In this document: positions 9,151 through 18,700 of the stretch, in pieces
How the letters are laid out: each line of letters opens with the position of its first letter
Position numbering within the stretch: the stretch's first letter is position 1
NCBI GenBank assembly: GCA_945905735.1
Contig: CAMDQC010000032.1
Span: 1-40,722 of the forward strand
DNA length: 40,722 bases
Direction: 5' to 3'
Source: Prosthecobacter debontii
GTDB taxonomy: Bacteria > Verrucomicrobiota > Verrucomicrobiia > Chthoniobacterales > Chthoniobacteraceae
The notes under the pieces: model-generated
The model's input: the letters and a program-made list of their open reading frames with translations, nothing else
Database searches by the model: none
What the model was told of the DNA's origin: nothing
Program-made: the position numbers and the translations under genes

Positions 9151-10344
9151 TCACTTCAGCGCGACAAGTTCGCCGAGATTGTTCCGGCAAAAGAGGACGC
9201 CGTTTACGAGGACGGGTTGTACCCAGCAGCGTCCGGGGAGGATCTTTTTGCGCGGGGCGAGTTCTTTGAATGCTGCTGCCGATGCGTCTGCGAGGACGAG
9301 TTCGCCGACCTCGGTGAGGATGAGTAGTCGATCTCCGGCTAGGATGAGGGAGCCGTTTTTCACGTTGCGAGCGCGCCACTTTTCGTCGCCGGTCTGCACG
9401 TCGAGGCAGACGAGGGCGCTGCGTTTGCCGACTTCGCCATCGATGCCAAAGAGCGCGCCTTTGAACTGCACGGGCGAGTTGAACTGCGCGTAGAGGTCTT
9501 TGGTGAACCACACGCGCTCGGGCTTGCCGTCCTTCACACGCAGGGCGGCGGCTCCGTGGTTGTAGGCGGAGGAAAATACGATGAGGTCGCCGACGATGAG
9601 CGGGGTGACGGCGTTGATTTTATACGGAGTCTCCCACTCGAAGCGCCACAGCGGGGCACCGTCGGCGGCGGCGTTGCCGACGATTGCGCCCGCTTTGAAG
9701 GTCACGGCGGTCTTCTTTCCATCGACGGCTCCGAGCACGACGCTGCCGTAGCCCGGCTCATCGTCGCCCGCTTTCCAGATGGTCGCACCGGTCTTTTTAT
9801 CCAGCGCGATAGTGCTCGCGCCGGGCCCGCCGCAGTCGATGAGCACGCGCTCGCCGTCAATGGTCGGCGATGCGCAGAAGCCCCAATCCATGTGCTTCCC
9901 GCCGAAGTCTTTTACTAAATGTTTCGTCCACACTGGCTTGCCCGTCGCCGTGGCGAGGCAGGCGACATGCCCATCCGCGCCGACCATGTAGAGGCGCTCT
10001 CCATCAATCGTCGGCGTGGCACGCGGCCCGCCCTCGAAGAGATAGTCGCCGAGTTTCGCAGCCCAGCCGTGCGACCAGAGCTCTTTGCCCGTGGCGATGT
10101 CGAGGCATTGCACCACTTCCTTCCCGTCGCGGTAGCCTGCGGTGAAGAGGCGATTGCCCACGACGGTCATGCTCGCGCAGCCGGTGCCGACTTGCACGCG
10201 CCACAGCTCCTTTGGTCCGTCTTCGCTCCACGGAGTTGCTTTTTCAGCGGTAGAGCCGTCCATGTTTGGGCCACGATAATGCGGCCAATCAGCGGCGAGT
10301 GCGGATGCGGCGAGGACGAGAGAAAGGGCGATTTTTTTCATCAT
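9151..10344 (-). CDS. Secreted PQQ-type beta-propeller protein
   Basis: This is a 397-residue protein with a signal peptide (MMKKIALSLVLAASALAA), followed directly by DWPHYRGPNMDGS, the classic opening of outer-membrane or periplasmic PQQ-like propellers in this phylum. Repeated blades show the pattern 'V.CLDIATGKELW', 'VACLATATGKPVW', 'STIALDKKTGATIW' and 'LVCLDVQTGDEKW', typical of BamB/PQQ-dehydrogenase-like repeats. No catalytic dehydrogenase residues can be identified, so it may be a binding or scaffolding propeller rather than an enzyme. The start codon overlaps the stop of the upstream DUF1501 gene as ATGA (10341-10344), so translation is probably coupled. The frame stays open far upstream but that part is a shadow of the DUF1501 gene. 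Confidence 0.88.
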   Translation of the reverse strand: MMKKIALSLVLAASALAADWPHYRGPNMDGSTAEKATPWSEDGPKELWRVQVGTGCASMTVVGNRLFTAGYRDGKEVVQCLDIATGKELWSHGWAAKLGDYLFEGGPRATPTIDGERLYMVGADGHVACLATATGKPVWTKHLVKDFGGKHMDWGFCASPTIDGERVLIDCGGPGASTIALDKKTGATIWKAGDDEPGYGSVVLGAVDGKKTAVTFKAGAIVGNAAADGAPLWRFEWETPYKINAVTPLIVGDLIVFSSAYNHGAAALRVKDGKPERVWFTKDLYAQFNSPVQFKGALFGIDGEVGKRSALVCLDVQTGDEKWRARNVKNGSLILAGDRLLILTEVGELVLADASAAAFKELAPRKKILPGRCWVQPVLVNGVLFCRNNLGELVALK

Positions 10345-11807
10345 GCAATGAGCGCGTCCACGACGTGGCCGTGGACATCCGTGAGGCGGAAGTCGCGGCC
10401 TGCGTATCGGTAGGTGAACTTCTCGTGGTCGAAGCCCATGAGCCGTAAAATCGTGGCGTGCAAATCGTGGATGTGGACGGGGTTTTCCGTCGCCTTGAAC
10501 CCGAACTCGTCCGTCGCGCCATAGACGCTGCCGCCCTTCACGCCGCCGCCAGCCATCCAGAGCGTGAAGCCGTGGTGGTTGTGGTCGCGTCCATTCACTT
10601 TGCCCGCGTTCGAGCCGGGCGTTGGCAGCTCCACCGTCGGCGTGCGGCCAAACTCGCCGGAGCAAATCACCAACGTATCTTGGAGCATCCCGCGCTGCTT
10701 CAAGTCCGTGAGCAGTGCGGCGATTCCTTGGTCGCATTCGCGCGCGAGTTTGCGGTGCTGCACTTCGATGTCGTCGTGGTTGTCCCACGGCTGCCCGTCG
10801 CCGTGCCAGAGCTGGACGAAGCGCACGCCTTTCTCCAGCAGCCGCCGCGCGATGAGGCACTGCCGCGCTTGCGTGCCGGGGCCGTACATCTCGCGGATAG
10901 CCTGCGGCTCGCGCGAAATGTCGAAGGCGTCCGTGGCGTCCATCTGCATCCGAAACGCCAGCTCGAACGACTGCACTCGCGCCTCGATCTGCGCATCCTT
11001 TTGCCGCCGCTGGAGGTGCTCGGCGTTCAGCTTGCGCAAAAGGTCCAGCTCTTGCACTTGCTCGGGCGAGGTCAGGCGGTCGTTGCGGATGTTTTCGATG
11101 AGGTCTTCGATTTTCTGCTTCCGCGTATCGATGTAAGTCCCTTGGAAAATCCCCGGCAAAAACCCGCTCTGCCAGTTCTGCGATTCCTGGATCGGGTAGC
11201 CCGGACACAGCGAGACAAAGCCCGGCAAATTCTGATTCTCCGTCCCCAGCCCATACGTGATCCACGAGCCCATGCTCGGGCGCGGCAGGCGCGAATCGCC
11301 GCAGTTCATCAAGAGCAGCGACGGCTCGTGATTCGGCACATCCGCGTGCATCGAGCGGATGAAGCACATGTCGTCCACATGCGCCGCTGTCTTGGCAAAA
11401 AGCTCGCTCACATCCATGCCGCACTTCCCGTATTTCTGGAACTTAAACGGCGAGCGATAGGCCGCGCCGGTTTTGCGCTCGGTGGCCAGCTTCACGGGGA
11501 TTTCTTTGCCGTGCCATTTATCCAGCTCCGGCTTCGGGTCGAACGTATCCACATGCGACGAGCCGCCGTTTAGGAAAATATGGATCACCCGTTTTGCCTT
11601 CGGCTCGAAGTGCCACGGCTTGCGCGCCGCCAGCGGGTTCGTCCCCGAGATTTGCTCCGCTGCGGCTTGTGCGCCTGTCGGGCCAAAGATTCCCTTTTCC
11701 CCGAAGAGCCCGCCCATCGCCAGCATCCCCATGCCCATGCCCGTCCGCCGCAGCAGTTCGCGGCGTGAAAGAAAGAGGTGCTCCGGATTCGGTGTGTGAT
11801 GACTCAT
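10341..11807 (-). CDS. DUF1501 protein (third, divergent copy)
   Basis: This is a 488-residue DUF1501 protein starting at ATG 11807 (MSHHTPNPEHLF). An in-frame extension to 11834 is possible but lacks support. The export signal is LSRRELLRRTGMGMGMLAMGG, a Tat-like signal with an unusual Gly-Met repeat in the hydrophobic part. Landmarks are NGGSSHVDTFDPKPELDKWHG, VQLWHGDGQPWDNHDD and LVICSGEFGRTPTVE. It differs clearly from the two closely similar DUF1501 proteins to its left and is of the longer type that is usually paired with a separate DUF1549/1553 gene. Here its coupled partner is instead the PQQ-type propeller, through an ATGA overlap. Confidence 0.92.
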   Translation of the reverse strand: MSHHTPNPEHLFLSRRELLRRTGMGMGMLAMGGLFGEKGIFGPTGAQAAAEQISGTNPLAARKPWHFEPKAKRVIHIFLNGGSSHVDTFDPKPELDKWHGKEIPVKLATERKTGAAYRSPFKFQKYGKCGMDVSELFAKTAAHVDDMCFIRSMHADVPNHEPSLLLMNCGDSRLPRPSMGSWITYGLGTENQNLPGFVSLCPGYPIQESQNWQSGFLPGIFQGTYIDTRKQKIEDLIENIRNDRLTSPEQVQELDLLRKLNAEHLQRRQKDAQIEARVQSFELAFRMQMDATDAFDISREPQAIREMYGPGTQARQCLIARRLLEKGVRFVQLWHGDGQPWDNHDDIEVQHRKLARECDQGIAALLTDLKQRGMLQDTLVICSGEFGRTPTVELPTPGSNAGKVNGRDHNHHGFTLWMAGGGVKGGSVYGATDEFGFKATENPVHIHDLHATILRLMGFDHEKFTYRYAGRDFRLTDVHGHVVDALIA

Positions 11808-11854
11808 CGGCGGGACAATCAGACGCTGCCCCAAGTCTTAGCTGGGCTCGACAT

Positions 11855-13309
11855 TCAGTGCGCGGGCGCGAGGGCAGGGGAGGCGAGGTCGAGACGATAC
11901 ATGAGTTGATTGTAGTCGTAGCGCGGGGTGGGCGTCGGGTTGCCGGAGAACTCCTTCGTGTAGGTGCCTTCAAACCAGATCGTCTTGCCGTCGTCGGTGT
12001 CGAAGAAGTCGTGGTGGACGGGATTGTAAAATGTGTAGCGCGGATGGCTGGCGATTTTGACTGCGCGGCCCCACGGGCCTTCGGGCGAGGGGCTCTCGGC
12101 ATACCATACCTCGCCGAGGGCGGAGGGGTCGTTCTTGCCGCCGGATTGCACCCCGATGAAGAGCCAGCGTTTGCGCCAAGCGTTCCATTTTACGCTGCCG
12201 GTGTGGAGGCGGATTTCTTTGTCCTCAGGCGTCGTGAGGGGCTCGGTGGTGGGGCCGTGTTCGCGTTGCCAGCGCCCGGATTTAGTGGCGGGGTCGAGCC
12301 AGTAGGCTTCGTAGCTGGCGGGGTTGGTGATGTCGGCGAGCTTCGCAGGGACGCGGGTGTGGAGAAAAGGGGCCGCAAAATAGATGTAGCCCTCGTGCTG
12401 GACGGCGACGCCGCGCGGAGTGCGCCAAGGCTCATCTTTACCCATCTCGGCGATGACGGTGAAAGTGCCCTTTGCGTCGTCGAACCGCGCGACGCCTTGC
12501 TGAATGCGCTCGGCGAGGGAGCGATGGATGCTGAAGCCCGAGAGCAAAATATCGCGCCCATCGTCGCCGCGCAGCGTGAGCAGGCCAAACATCCACGCCG
12601 CACCGGGGCCTTGAATGGGGAGCATTTTGCGCAGGCCATCGGCCTCCGTGAAGTAACGATAGGCGAGGCTGCGCGAAGGGTGCGCATCGGCGGGCAGCGT
12701 GGCTGCCGTGGTGTGGAAATTGCCGAGCGGATAGCGGGGGACGTTCGTATCGCCCCACAGGAAAAACAGGCCGCCGTTGTAGCGGACGCCCTGCACGGAG
12801 TCCTGGCCGAGGACGGGCGAGGCATTCGGCAGGAGCGTCGCTTTCCCCAAAAGCTCGGAGTCGCGAAAGAGCCCGCCGCCCGTGAGCCGCCCGATGCGTT
12901 GCGCGATGTTGATGCGCTTCATTTTCACCGTCGTGGACTCGCCCGCTTTCGCCACGAGTCGCACGCCGCGAAAGCCAAAGCCGTCCTTTGGGTGCTCGTA
13001 GCCGGGGCTGGCGATGTGGAGGAAGATCTCGCGCTCCATGAGCCCCGACTCCTGGAAGGCGACCCATCCCGCGTTGTCGGTGATGAAGCTGATGTCGTTC
13101 ACCGTGCGGACCTCTGCCAGCGGGACGCCGTCGCCTGTAGCCTCATCAATCACGCGAATGCCGAAGGGTGCAGGCGCGGCAAAAGCAAGGATGGGGCTGA
13201 GAAATACAGCAGCGAGAAAGCGAATTGCGAACACAGCCGAGAGTGACACTCCTTTGCGCAGTCGCGGCAACTCTGAAATGCCCCCTTCATTTTGCCGCTC
13301 CGGTGTCAT
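11855..13309 (-). CDS. Secreted beta-propeller protein with N-terminal carboxypeptidase-regulatory-like domain
   Basis: This is a 484-residue protein when started at ATG 13309 (MTPERQNEGG). The open frame extends 77 codons further, but that would cross the tlyA start, so the shorter form is chosen. A signal peptide occupies about residues 20-45 (VFAIRFLAAVFLSPILAFA). An Ig/carboxypeptidase-regulatory-like domain follows (VIDEATGDGVPLAEVRTVN). The rest looks like a five-bladed propeller of the type seen in glycoside hydrolases: 'LFFLWGDTNVPRYPLGN', 'WLFIGVQSGGKNDPS', 'GEVWYAES..PEGPWG' and 'IWFEGTYTKEFSG'. The last two resemble the way GH43/DUF4185-like proteins describe blades. The enzymatic role, if any, is uncertain. 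It lies 47 bp upstream of the DUF1501 gene on the same strand. Confidence 0.75.
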   Translation of the reverse strand: MTPERQNEGGISELPRLRKGVSLSAVFAIRFLAAVFLSPILAFAAPAPFGIRVIDEATGDGVPLAEVRTVNDISFITDNAGWVAFQESGLMEREIFLHIASPGYEHPKDGFGFRGVRLVAKAGESTTVKMKRINIAQRIGRLTGGGLFRDSELLGKATLLPNASPVLGQDSVQGVRYNGGLFFLWGDTNVPRYPLGNFHTTAATLPADAHPSRSLAYRYFTEADGLRKMLPIQGPGAAWMFGLLTLRGDDGRDILLSGFSIHRSLAERIQQGVARFDDAKGTFTVIAEMGKDEPWRTPRGVAVQHEGYIYFAAPFLHTRVPAKLADITNPASYEAYWLDPATKSGRWQREHGPTTEPLTTPEDKEIRLHTGSVKWNAWRKRWLFIGVQSGGKNDPSALGEVWYAESPSPEGPWGRAVKIASHPRYTFYNPVHHDFFDTDDGKTIWFEGTYTKEFSGNPTPTPRYDYNQLMYRLDLASPALAPAH

Positions 13310-13388
13310 TTTGATTTGAGGCAACACGTGAAAAGTGTCGCGCTGCGAGAAGTTGCGTTTTTTCACCTGCCTGCCTACCCATGGCGGC

Positions 13389-14144
13389 GTGTCCAAACTT
13401 CGTCTCGACTTGCTCCTTGTTGCGCGCGGGCTCTTCGAGAGTCGCGAAAAAGCCCGCCGTGCCATCATGGCCGGGCAGGTCCGCTGTGGTGATCGGGTCG
13501 TAGATAAAGCGAGCAGCACGTTCGAGGAAGATGCCGACATTACGGTCGCCGCCCCCGAGAAGTATGTCGGGCGTGGCGGCTATAAAATGGAGGGCGCGCT
13601 TGCCCATTTCGGCATCTCTCCGGCGGGACTCACTTGCCTCGATATCGGGGCGAGCACTGGCGGCTTTACCGACTGCCTTCTCCAGCACGGCGCGGCGAAA
13701 GTCTGGGCGATCGATGTCGGTCACAGCCAACTCGACTGGCGCATCCGCTCCGACCCGCGTGTCGTCGTCCGCGAAAAGCTCAACGCCCGATTTCTGACCC
13801 GCGACGATGTGCCCGACGCCATCGACCTCATCGTCATTGATGTCTCGTTCATCGGACTTTCTCTCATTCTTCCACCTGCGCTTACCGTGCTCCGGCCCGG
13901 TGGTACCATCATCCCGCTCATCAAGCCTCAGTTCGAGCTTGGCCGCGCGGAGGTCGGGCGTGGGGTCGTTCGGGACCCGCTTTTGCACGCAGCGGCGGTG
14001 GAAAAGGTGCGTGCATTCGTTGCCGCTATGCCTCCTTCGCCTGAAGGTCAGCGGCTTGCCTGGCGTGATTGCATCGACTCTTCGATCCTCGGCGGCGAAG
14101 GAAATCGGGAATTCCTCGCACGACTCGAAGGGGTGCCGACGTAG
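13389..14144 (+). CDS. tlyA: TlyA family rRNA (cytidine-2'-O)-methyltransferase
   Basis: TlyA methylates 2'-O of cytidine in 16S and/or 23S rRNA using S-adenosylmethionine. The N-terminal S4 RNA-binding domain (about 1-60) has RLDLLLVARGLFESREKARRAI. The FtsJ-like methyltransferase domain then shows VGRGGYKMEGAL with the catalytic lysine (K66), the SAM-binding DIGASTGGFT (85-94), D151 in VIDVSFIGLS, and K179/E183 in LIKPQFE, matching the K-D-K-E tetrad of this family. The chosen start is GTG 13389, which puts the S4 domain at the very N-terminus and gives the usual length (251 residues). The open frame extends to 13335 without a typical domain. It diverges from the propeller gene and converges on the TerC gene with a 2-bp gap. 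Confidence 0.93.
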   Translation: MSKLRLDLLLVARGLFESREKARRAIMAGQVRCGDRVVDKASSTFEEDADITVAAPEKYVGRGGYKMEGALAHFGISPAGLTCLDIGASTGGFTDCLLQHGAAKVWAIDVGHSQLDWRIRSDPRVVVREKLNARFLTRDDVPDAIDLIVIDVSFIGLSLILPPALTVLRPGGTIIPLIKPQFELGRAEVGRGVVRDPLLHAAAVEKVRAFVAAMPPSPEGQRLAWRDCIDSSILGGEGNREFLARLEGVPT

Positions 14145-14146
14145 CG

Positions 14147-15043
14147 TCAGTATTCGCTCCGGATTTCCACAGGCTTGCTCGCTTTCCCTCGTGCGCGGAT
14201 GTTGAGGGCTTCGACGACGAAGGAGAATGCCATTGCGGCGTAGATGTAGCCTTTGGGGATGTGGTGGCCGAGGCCGTCGGCGACGAGGACGAAGCCGACG
14301 AGGATGAGGAACGAGAGCGCGAGCATTTTGACGGTCGGGTGCCGGTTGACGAAGTCGCCGATGGCTTTGGCGGCGGCGAGCATGACCATCATCGAGATGA
14401 CAATCGCGAGGATCATGATGGTGAGGTTGCCATTGCCGTGGCCTGCGGCGGCGGGTTCACCGACGAGGACTTGCACTTTGGCCATCGACTCGGCGATCGG
14501 GGCGGCGGGCATCCCGTTGGCATAAAGTGCGGTGTGTAGGTTGGCGACGGCGGCTTCGAGAGTTCCGGATTTTGGGCCGCTTTCCCCGCCGACGAGGCCG
14601 ACTGCGGTGATGACGGAGTCGAGCGAGAAGAGGATGTCCACGAAGATGATGGTGGCGATGACGGAGGTGAGAGTGGGCGCGACTTTTTTGCTCTTCTCGT
14701 GGTCTTGGCCTTCCATCGCATGGTGGATTTCCTTGATGCTCTTCCATACGAGGAAGAGGCCGCCGAGGAGCATGACGAGGTCTTTCCCGGAAAGGCCATG
14801 GCCGAGGACGGAGAAGAGCGGCTTGGTGAGCTTTGTGAGGAGGAAGATGAAGCTAAGGAGGAGGATGCGGGTCACGAGGGCTAGGATGAGCCCGATATTC
14901 CGCGCCTTGCCTTGTTCGGCGGGGGGAAGCTTCCCGGCAAGGATGGAGATGAAGATGATATTGTCCACACCGAGGACAATTTCGAGGATGGTCAGCGTCA
15001 AAAGGCTGATCCAAGCATTAGGGTCTGAAAACCAGTCAAACAT
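14147..15043 (-). CDS. TerC family integral membrane protein (probable metal exporter)
   Basis: This is a 298-residue TerC-family membrane protein, starting at ATG 15043 (MFDWFSDPNAW), the usual family start. Hydrophobic segments cover most of the protein. The diagnostic acidic motif TILEIVLGVDNIIFISILAGKLP lies at 18-40 (E21, D27), and the second FVDILFSLDSVITAVG in the middle. Family members export Mn2+ or are linked to tellurite resistance and secreted metalloenzyme loading; which applies here cannot be read. A polar loop with GHGNGN separates the two halves. No yybP-ykoY type manganese riboswitch can be recognised upstream. Confidence 0.9.
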   Translation of the reverse strand: MFDWFSDPNAWISLLTLTILEIVLGVDNIIFISILAGKLPPAEQGKARNIGLILALVTRILLLSFIFLLTKLTKPLFSVLGHGLSGKDLVMLLGGLFLVWKSIKEIHHAMEGQDHEKSKKVAPTLTSVIATIIFVDILFSLDSVITAVGLVGGESGPKSGTLEAAVANLHTALYANGMPAAPIAESMAKVQVLVGEPAAAGHGNGNLTIMILAIVISMMVMLAAAKAIGDFVNRHPTVKMLALSFLILVGFVLVADGLGHHIPKGYIYAAMAFSFVVEALNIRARGKASKPVEIRSEY

Positions 15044-15125
15044 GGGCGCGATAAACGGTGAATGGAGAGGCGGTGTAAAGAACAACTGTACGCAGGGAGC
15101 GAAGGATTTTCTCGCGAGGTGATCC

Positions 15126-15160
15126 TGAGGGGTGATTAAAAGTGAAATAAGCCAGAGCGG
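15126..15160 (+). repeat. Direct repeat, left copy
   Basis: About 35 bp beginning tgagggg..gattaaaagtg and ending agagcgg. It matches 15501-15536 with a handful of differences. Both copies open with a GTG that would read MIKS.IS.SG in the same frame. The left copy is followed by a GGCTTGG/CCAAGCC inverted repeat (15221-15227 and 15266-15272). Confidence 0.75.
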
Positions 15161-15301
15161 ATTAAAGCGAACGGAGCACAACCTAATCTCTACCCACGCT
15201 GCTGTATTCGAGGAGCGATTGGCTTGGGTGTCCTGCTCGGGGAGGGGTCTTCATGGGCGAAGTGTCCAAGCCACGCCGAGGGGCTCTTCTCTGATAGCCG
15301 A

Positions 15302-15505
15302 CGAAATTTCACCCATATCTGCAAAATATTGGTGAAGATTCCTGAGATCTTTGAACCGATCTCTGAGATCGTACGTAAGATTCGCGGCGTCTCCAACCCG
15401 ATCTTGCGGATCGCATGTAAGATACGGCGAGTTTTGAAGGAGATTCGGGGTGTCTTCGTGCCGATTTTACACGTCTTGCGTAAGACTCCGCATATCCTTA
15501 TGAGG
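15302..15505. repeat. Degenerate 21-bp-period tandem repeat array (42-bp higher order)
   Basis: Nine full 21-bp units can be laid end to end from 15302 to 15490, plus a partial one. Units start at 15302, 15323, 15344, 15365, 15386, 15407, 15428, 15449 and 15470. Most alternate between a form ending like accgatct and a form ending like gtaagattc, so the real period is about 42 bp, with one slip at 15428. The units have drifted a lot but keep perfect length. Translated on the plus strand they give heptads such as EIVRKIR, RIACKIR and RVLKEIR; the minus strand gives PRILRTI and RKIGLET. There are no unique spacers, so it is not a CRISPR array. Confidence 0.8.
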
Positions 15506-15536
15506 GTGTGATAAAAAGTGGAATAAGCGAGAGCGG
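15501..15536 (+). repeat. Direct repeat, right copy
   Basis: This is the partner of 15126-15160, reading tgagggtgtgataaaaagtg at its start and ending gagagcgg. It is followed by a CGTCTCG/CGAGACG inverted repeat (15545-15551 and 15566-15572) within a GCCGTCTCGGC-type sequence of the kind seen as dispersed intergenic repeats in many high-GC genomes. Confidence 0.75.
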
Positions 15537-15711
15537 AGCACAGCCGTCTCGGCTGTTGCATCGGGCGAGACGCCCAATGGCCCCACTGAAGGGATCCTGC
15601 CTGAATCGCCGCAAACCGGCCGGTTCGGCAGCTACGATTCCTTCCGATCTCGGCCCTTGCGCTGTGTTCCAATCGCGTTATGGTGCGGGACCGTCCACCT
15701 TGAGATACTCC

Positions 15712-18700
15712 ATGCTGAACCTTCTCCGAACCTTCATCCTAGTCGCCGCTGTCGCCTTCACTGTCCCTGCTCAGGCGGGGCGGTATCCCGTGTCCGGGAC
15801 ACAAACCTTCACGATGCCCGACGGCGCGCCTACTTTTACCGATGGCTCTTCCGTGGGGACTTCGCCTGCGATTTCGTTGGAAATCTCGACCAATCGCCTC
15901 CGGATGCAAACCTCGCCTTTTACCAATACGACCGCATGGAAGCTGCCGGTTTTGGATGGGGCGACGGCTATTCAGGCGTTTGATGCGAATTTCACGGTGG
16001 CGATCGTCAAGGATTCAGGTTCAACCGTTCCGTCTGGCGGTTGGGCGCTGAGTTTTGGCCCGATTCCGAGTGCCAGCAGTGCGCTCGGTTCGGGTGATCT
16101 CGGGTTCGCAATGAACGGGGGAATCGTCATCAGTTTCGACACATTTGCCAATACGACGAACGATGTCCCGTCGATTGAGGTGTTCTGCAATAATACGAGC
16201 GTCGGGAATTTTCTCTCCACTGCGTTTGTTCCCACCAATACGGTTTCCGGGGGCACTTTCACTCTGACAAATCCTGTGACTGGCGGAACGACTGGGCCTA
16301 TCGCCTACAACGCCAGCGTGACGACATTACGGACGGCTATGCGGCTGGTGAACGGGTGGAGCGCGGTGACTGTCACTGGCAGCCCTGGAGCGTGGATGGT
16401 GGATCACGGAGTCGTGGGCAGTTACGCGGACCCGACTGGAAATGGTGCGTTACTTGAAGGCCCGACGTCGGGGACCTACATGACGCCGGGGCTCGGAGGC
16501 GTGGTAGTCACGAACACGCAGGATGGATCACCGACGGCGAACGAGATTTGGACGATCGGGCGCGTCAGCCGTGGGTTTTTCTACGACACAACCCAGCGGG
16601 CCGTCTCTGTTCACTGGGACTACGATGGGCTCGATGTGACTTACAATGGACAGGTGATTTTCAACAATCTGCCCACCCCTGGATTTTCCCCTGCGGGTGG
16701 TCACCAGTTTGCATTCACATCGACCGGACTAGGGACGTCCACGGCTCCGGCTCCAGCGGGAACTCCTCACGACATGTATCTGGATGATGTCGTGATCGCC
16801 ACCACGCCTGCGGGGCCGGCGAATACGGGACTGATTATTAGCGAGTTCATGGCGGAGAACAGTTCCATCCTTGAAGATGAGGATATGGACTCGCCGGACT
16901 GGATCGAGATTTACAATGGGACCGCCGCCGCCGTGAATCTCGGGGGAAATAAGCTGACGAATGGCACGCTGACTTGGACGTTCCCGAGCGTCACGGTTGC
17001 AGCCTACGGGCACCTCGTCGTCTATGCCTCCGGCAAAAACCGGACGACGAATACGGCTCTGCTGCACACCAACTTCACGCTCCCAAAAATCGGCGGAACG
17101 CTTTCGCTGCTGTCGGCGGCAGACGCGACGCTCAGCACCTACACTTACCCAAACCAAATCGAGGACATCAGCTACGGCACGAAGTATCAGGGCGGCGGGG
17201 TCGGTTTCCTCGATACGGCGAGCCCTAGTGCGCCGACGCTATACACCTACATCGTCGCGCCCAACGGCCCGGCGGAAGACACCATCTGGTCGCGCGAAGG
17301 CGGAATCATAACGGGTGCCACGCCTATCTCCATCACCGCGCCGCTCGCGCCCGGTTCTGTTGTTCGTTACACCACAGATAATACGCTGCCCTCTGCGGCC
17401 AGTACCCTTTACACCACAGCATTCAGCGTTTCGACGCCATCGAATCTCCGCGCGCGCGTCTTCACGCCGAACTATCTGCCCGGCCCGGTGAGCAGTCGCA
17501 CATTCATCCAGATCGACGCCTCGCTTTCTAACTACAATGGCTCGAACCAGCCGTTCAAATCGCACCTTCCCGTGATCGTCCTAGACAGTTTCGGCACAGG
17601 AGTGGATGGCGTCACGGATAGCTCCCAACCTCGCCCGCATCGCTACACCTACAGCGTTGTGATTGATAAAGACCTCACCGGGTTCGCCAACATCACATCG
17701 CCGACGGTGGACTTCCAGGGGCGCGGGGGCACTCATGTCCGCGGCGATAGCTCCAGTGGCTTCGCGCAGAAATCGTATGCCTGGGAGACATGGGACAACC
17801 TCAACGACGACAAGAAAGTCGCAATGCTCGGGATGCCTGCCGAGAGCGATTGGGCGCTCTACGGTCCATACACGGACAAGACGTTCTTCCGCAATTTCAT
17901 CATCTACCAAAAGATGCGCGAACTCCACGGAGGCCGCGATGGCTTCGGGATGCGCGTAAAGCTCGTCGAAGTCTTCTTCAATCAAGATGCCGGCCAAGCT
18001 GTGAGCTACAACGACTACCGTGGCGTCTATGTCCTCATGGAGCGCATCAAGGTGGGCAAGGACCGCGTGGACATCGAGAAACTCAATAACCTCGTCAGCG
18101 ACCCCGCGCTGATTACCGGTGGCTACATCTTCCGCCGCGACCGGACGAGCGCCGATGGCAATACCCCATTGCCCGAAGGGATGCACTCTCACACGCCCAA
18201 TTCGCTCAACGCCGCCCAGACCACCTACCTCTCGAACTACATCAACTCCTTCCGCAATGCTCTCTACGGCGCGAACTTTGCCGACCCCGTCCTCGGCTAC
18301 GCGCCCTACATTGACCGCGACTCCTTCATCGACAACTGGTGGTTTGTAGAAATCGCCAAGCAGATCGACGGCTACCGCCTCTCCACCTACTTCACCAAAG
18401 ACCGCAACGGCAAAATCGTCGCCGCTCCGATTTGGGACTACAACCTCTCGCTCGGCAACGCCGACTACCTCGCCGGCGACCAACCGACCGGCTGGTATTG
18501 GAACCAGGTCGACACCTACTGGTGGGCGCAACTTCGCCTAGACCCCAACTACGAAACTCGCAACTGGGACCGCTATTGGGAACTGCGGCGCGGCGTCTTT
18601 GAGCAGACCTCGATTCTCGCGTATATCGACCAGCTCGCCAGCATCGCCCTCAACGGCAGCACCACCCCCGTCACCAATAATATGAGCCTCAGCGCAGGCC

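Larger units (their letters stand above)
15044..15711. other. Gene-poor interval holding a repeat array and direct repeats
   Basis: This 668-bp stretch between the TerC gene and the giant CotH gene has no convincing gene. It contains a direct repeat in two copies (15126-15160 and 15501-15536), a 21-bp-period repeat array between them, and an inverted repeat after each direct repeat copy. Frames are open through the array on both strands, a consequence of the period being a multiple of three. The promoter of the CotH gene should lie in the last 150 bp. Confidence 0.6.

Noticed and set aside
10345..11424. Long same-strand frame joined to the PQQ-type propeller gene
   Set aside because: It is a shadow of the DUF1501 gene in another frame; the signal peptide and family start at 10344 show the real start.
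11594..13246. 550-codon plus-strand frame over the propeller and DUF1501 genes
   Set aside because: Antisense shadow; the minus-strand products are clear family members.
15044..15200. Manganese (yybP-ykoY) riboswitch before the TerC gene
   Set aside because: None of the conserved paired elements could be matched by eye upstream of 15043.
15302..15505. CRISPR array
   Set aside because: Units are contiguous and degenerate, with no unique spacers and no cas genes nearby.
15190..15672. 160-codon minus-strand frame through the repeat array
   Set aside because: Open only because the array has a period of three; it covers non-repeat flanks with no gene-like composition. Kept as a finding, not a gene.
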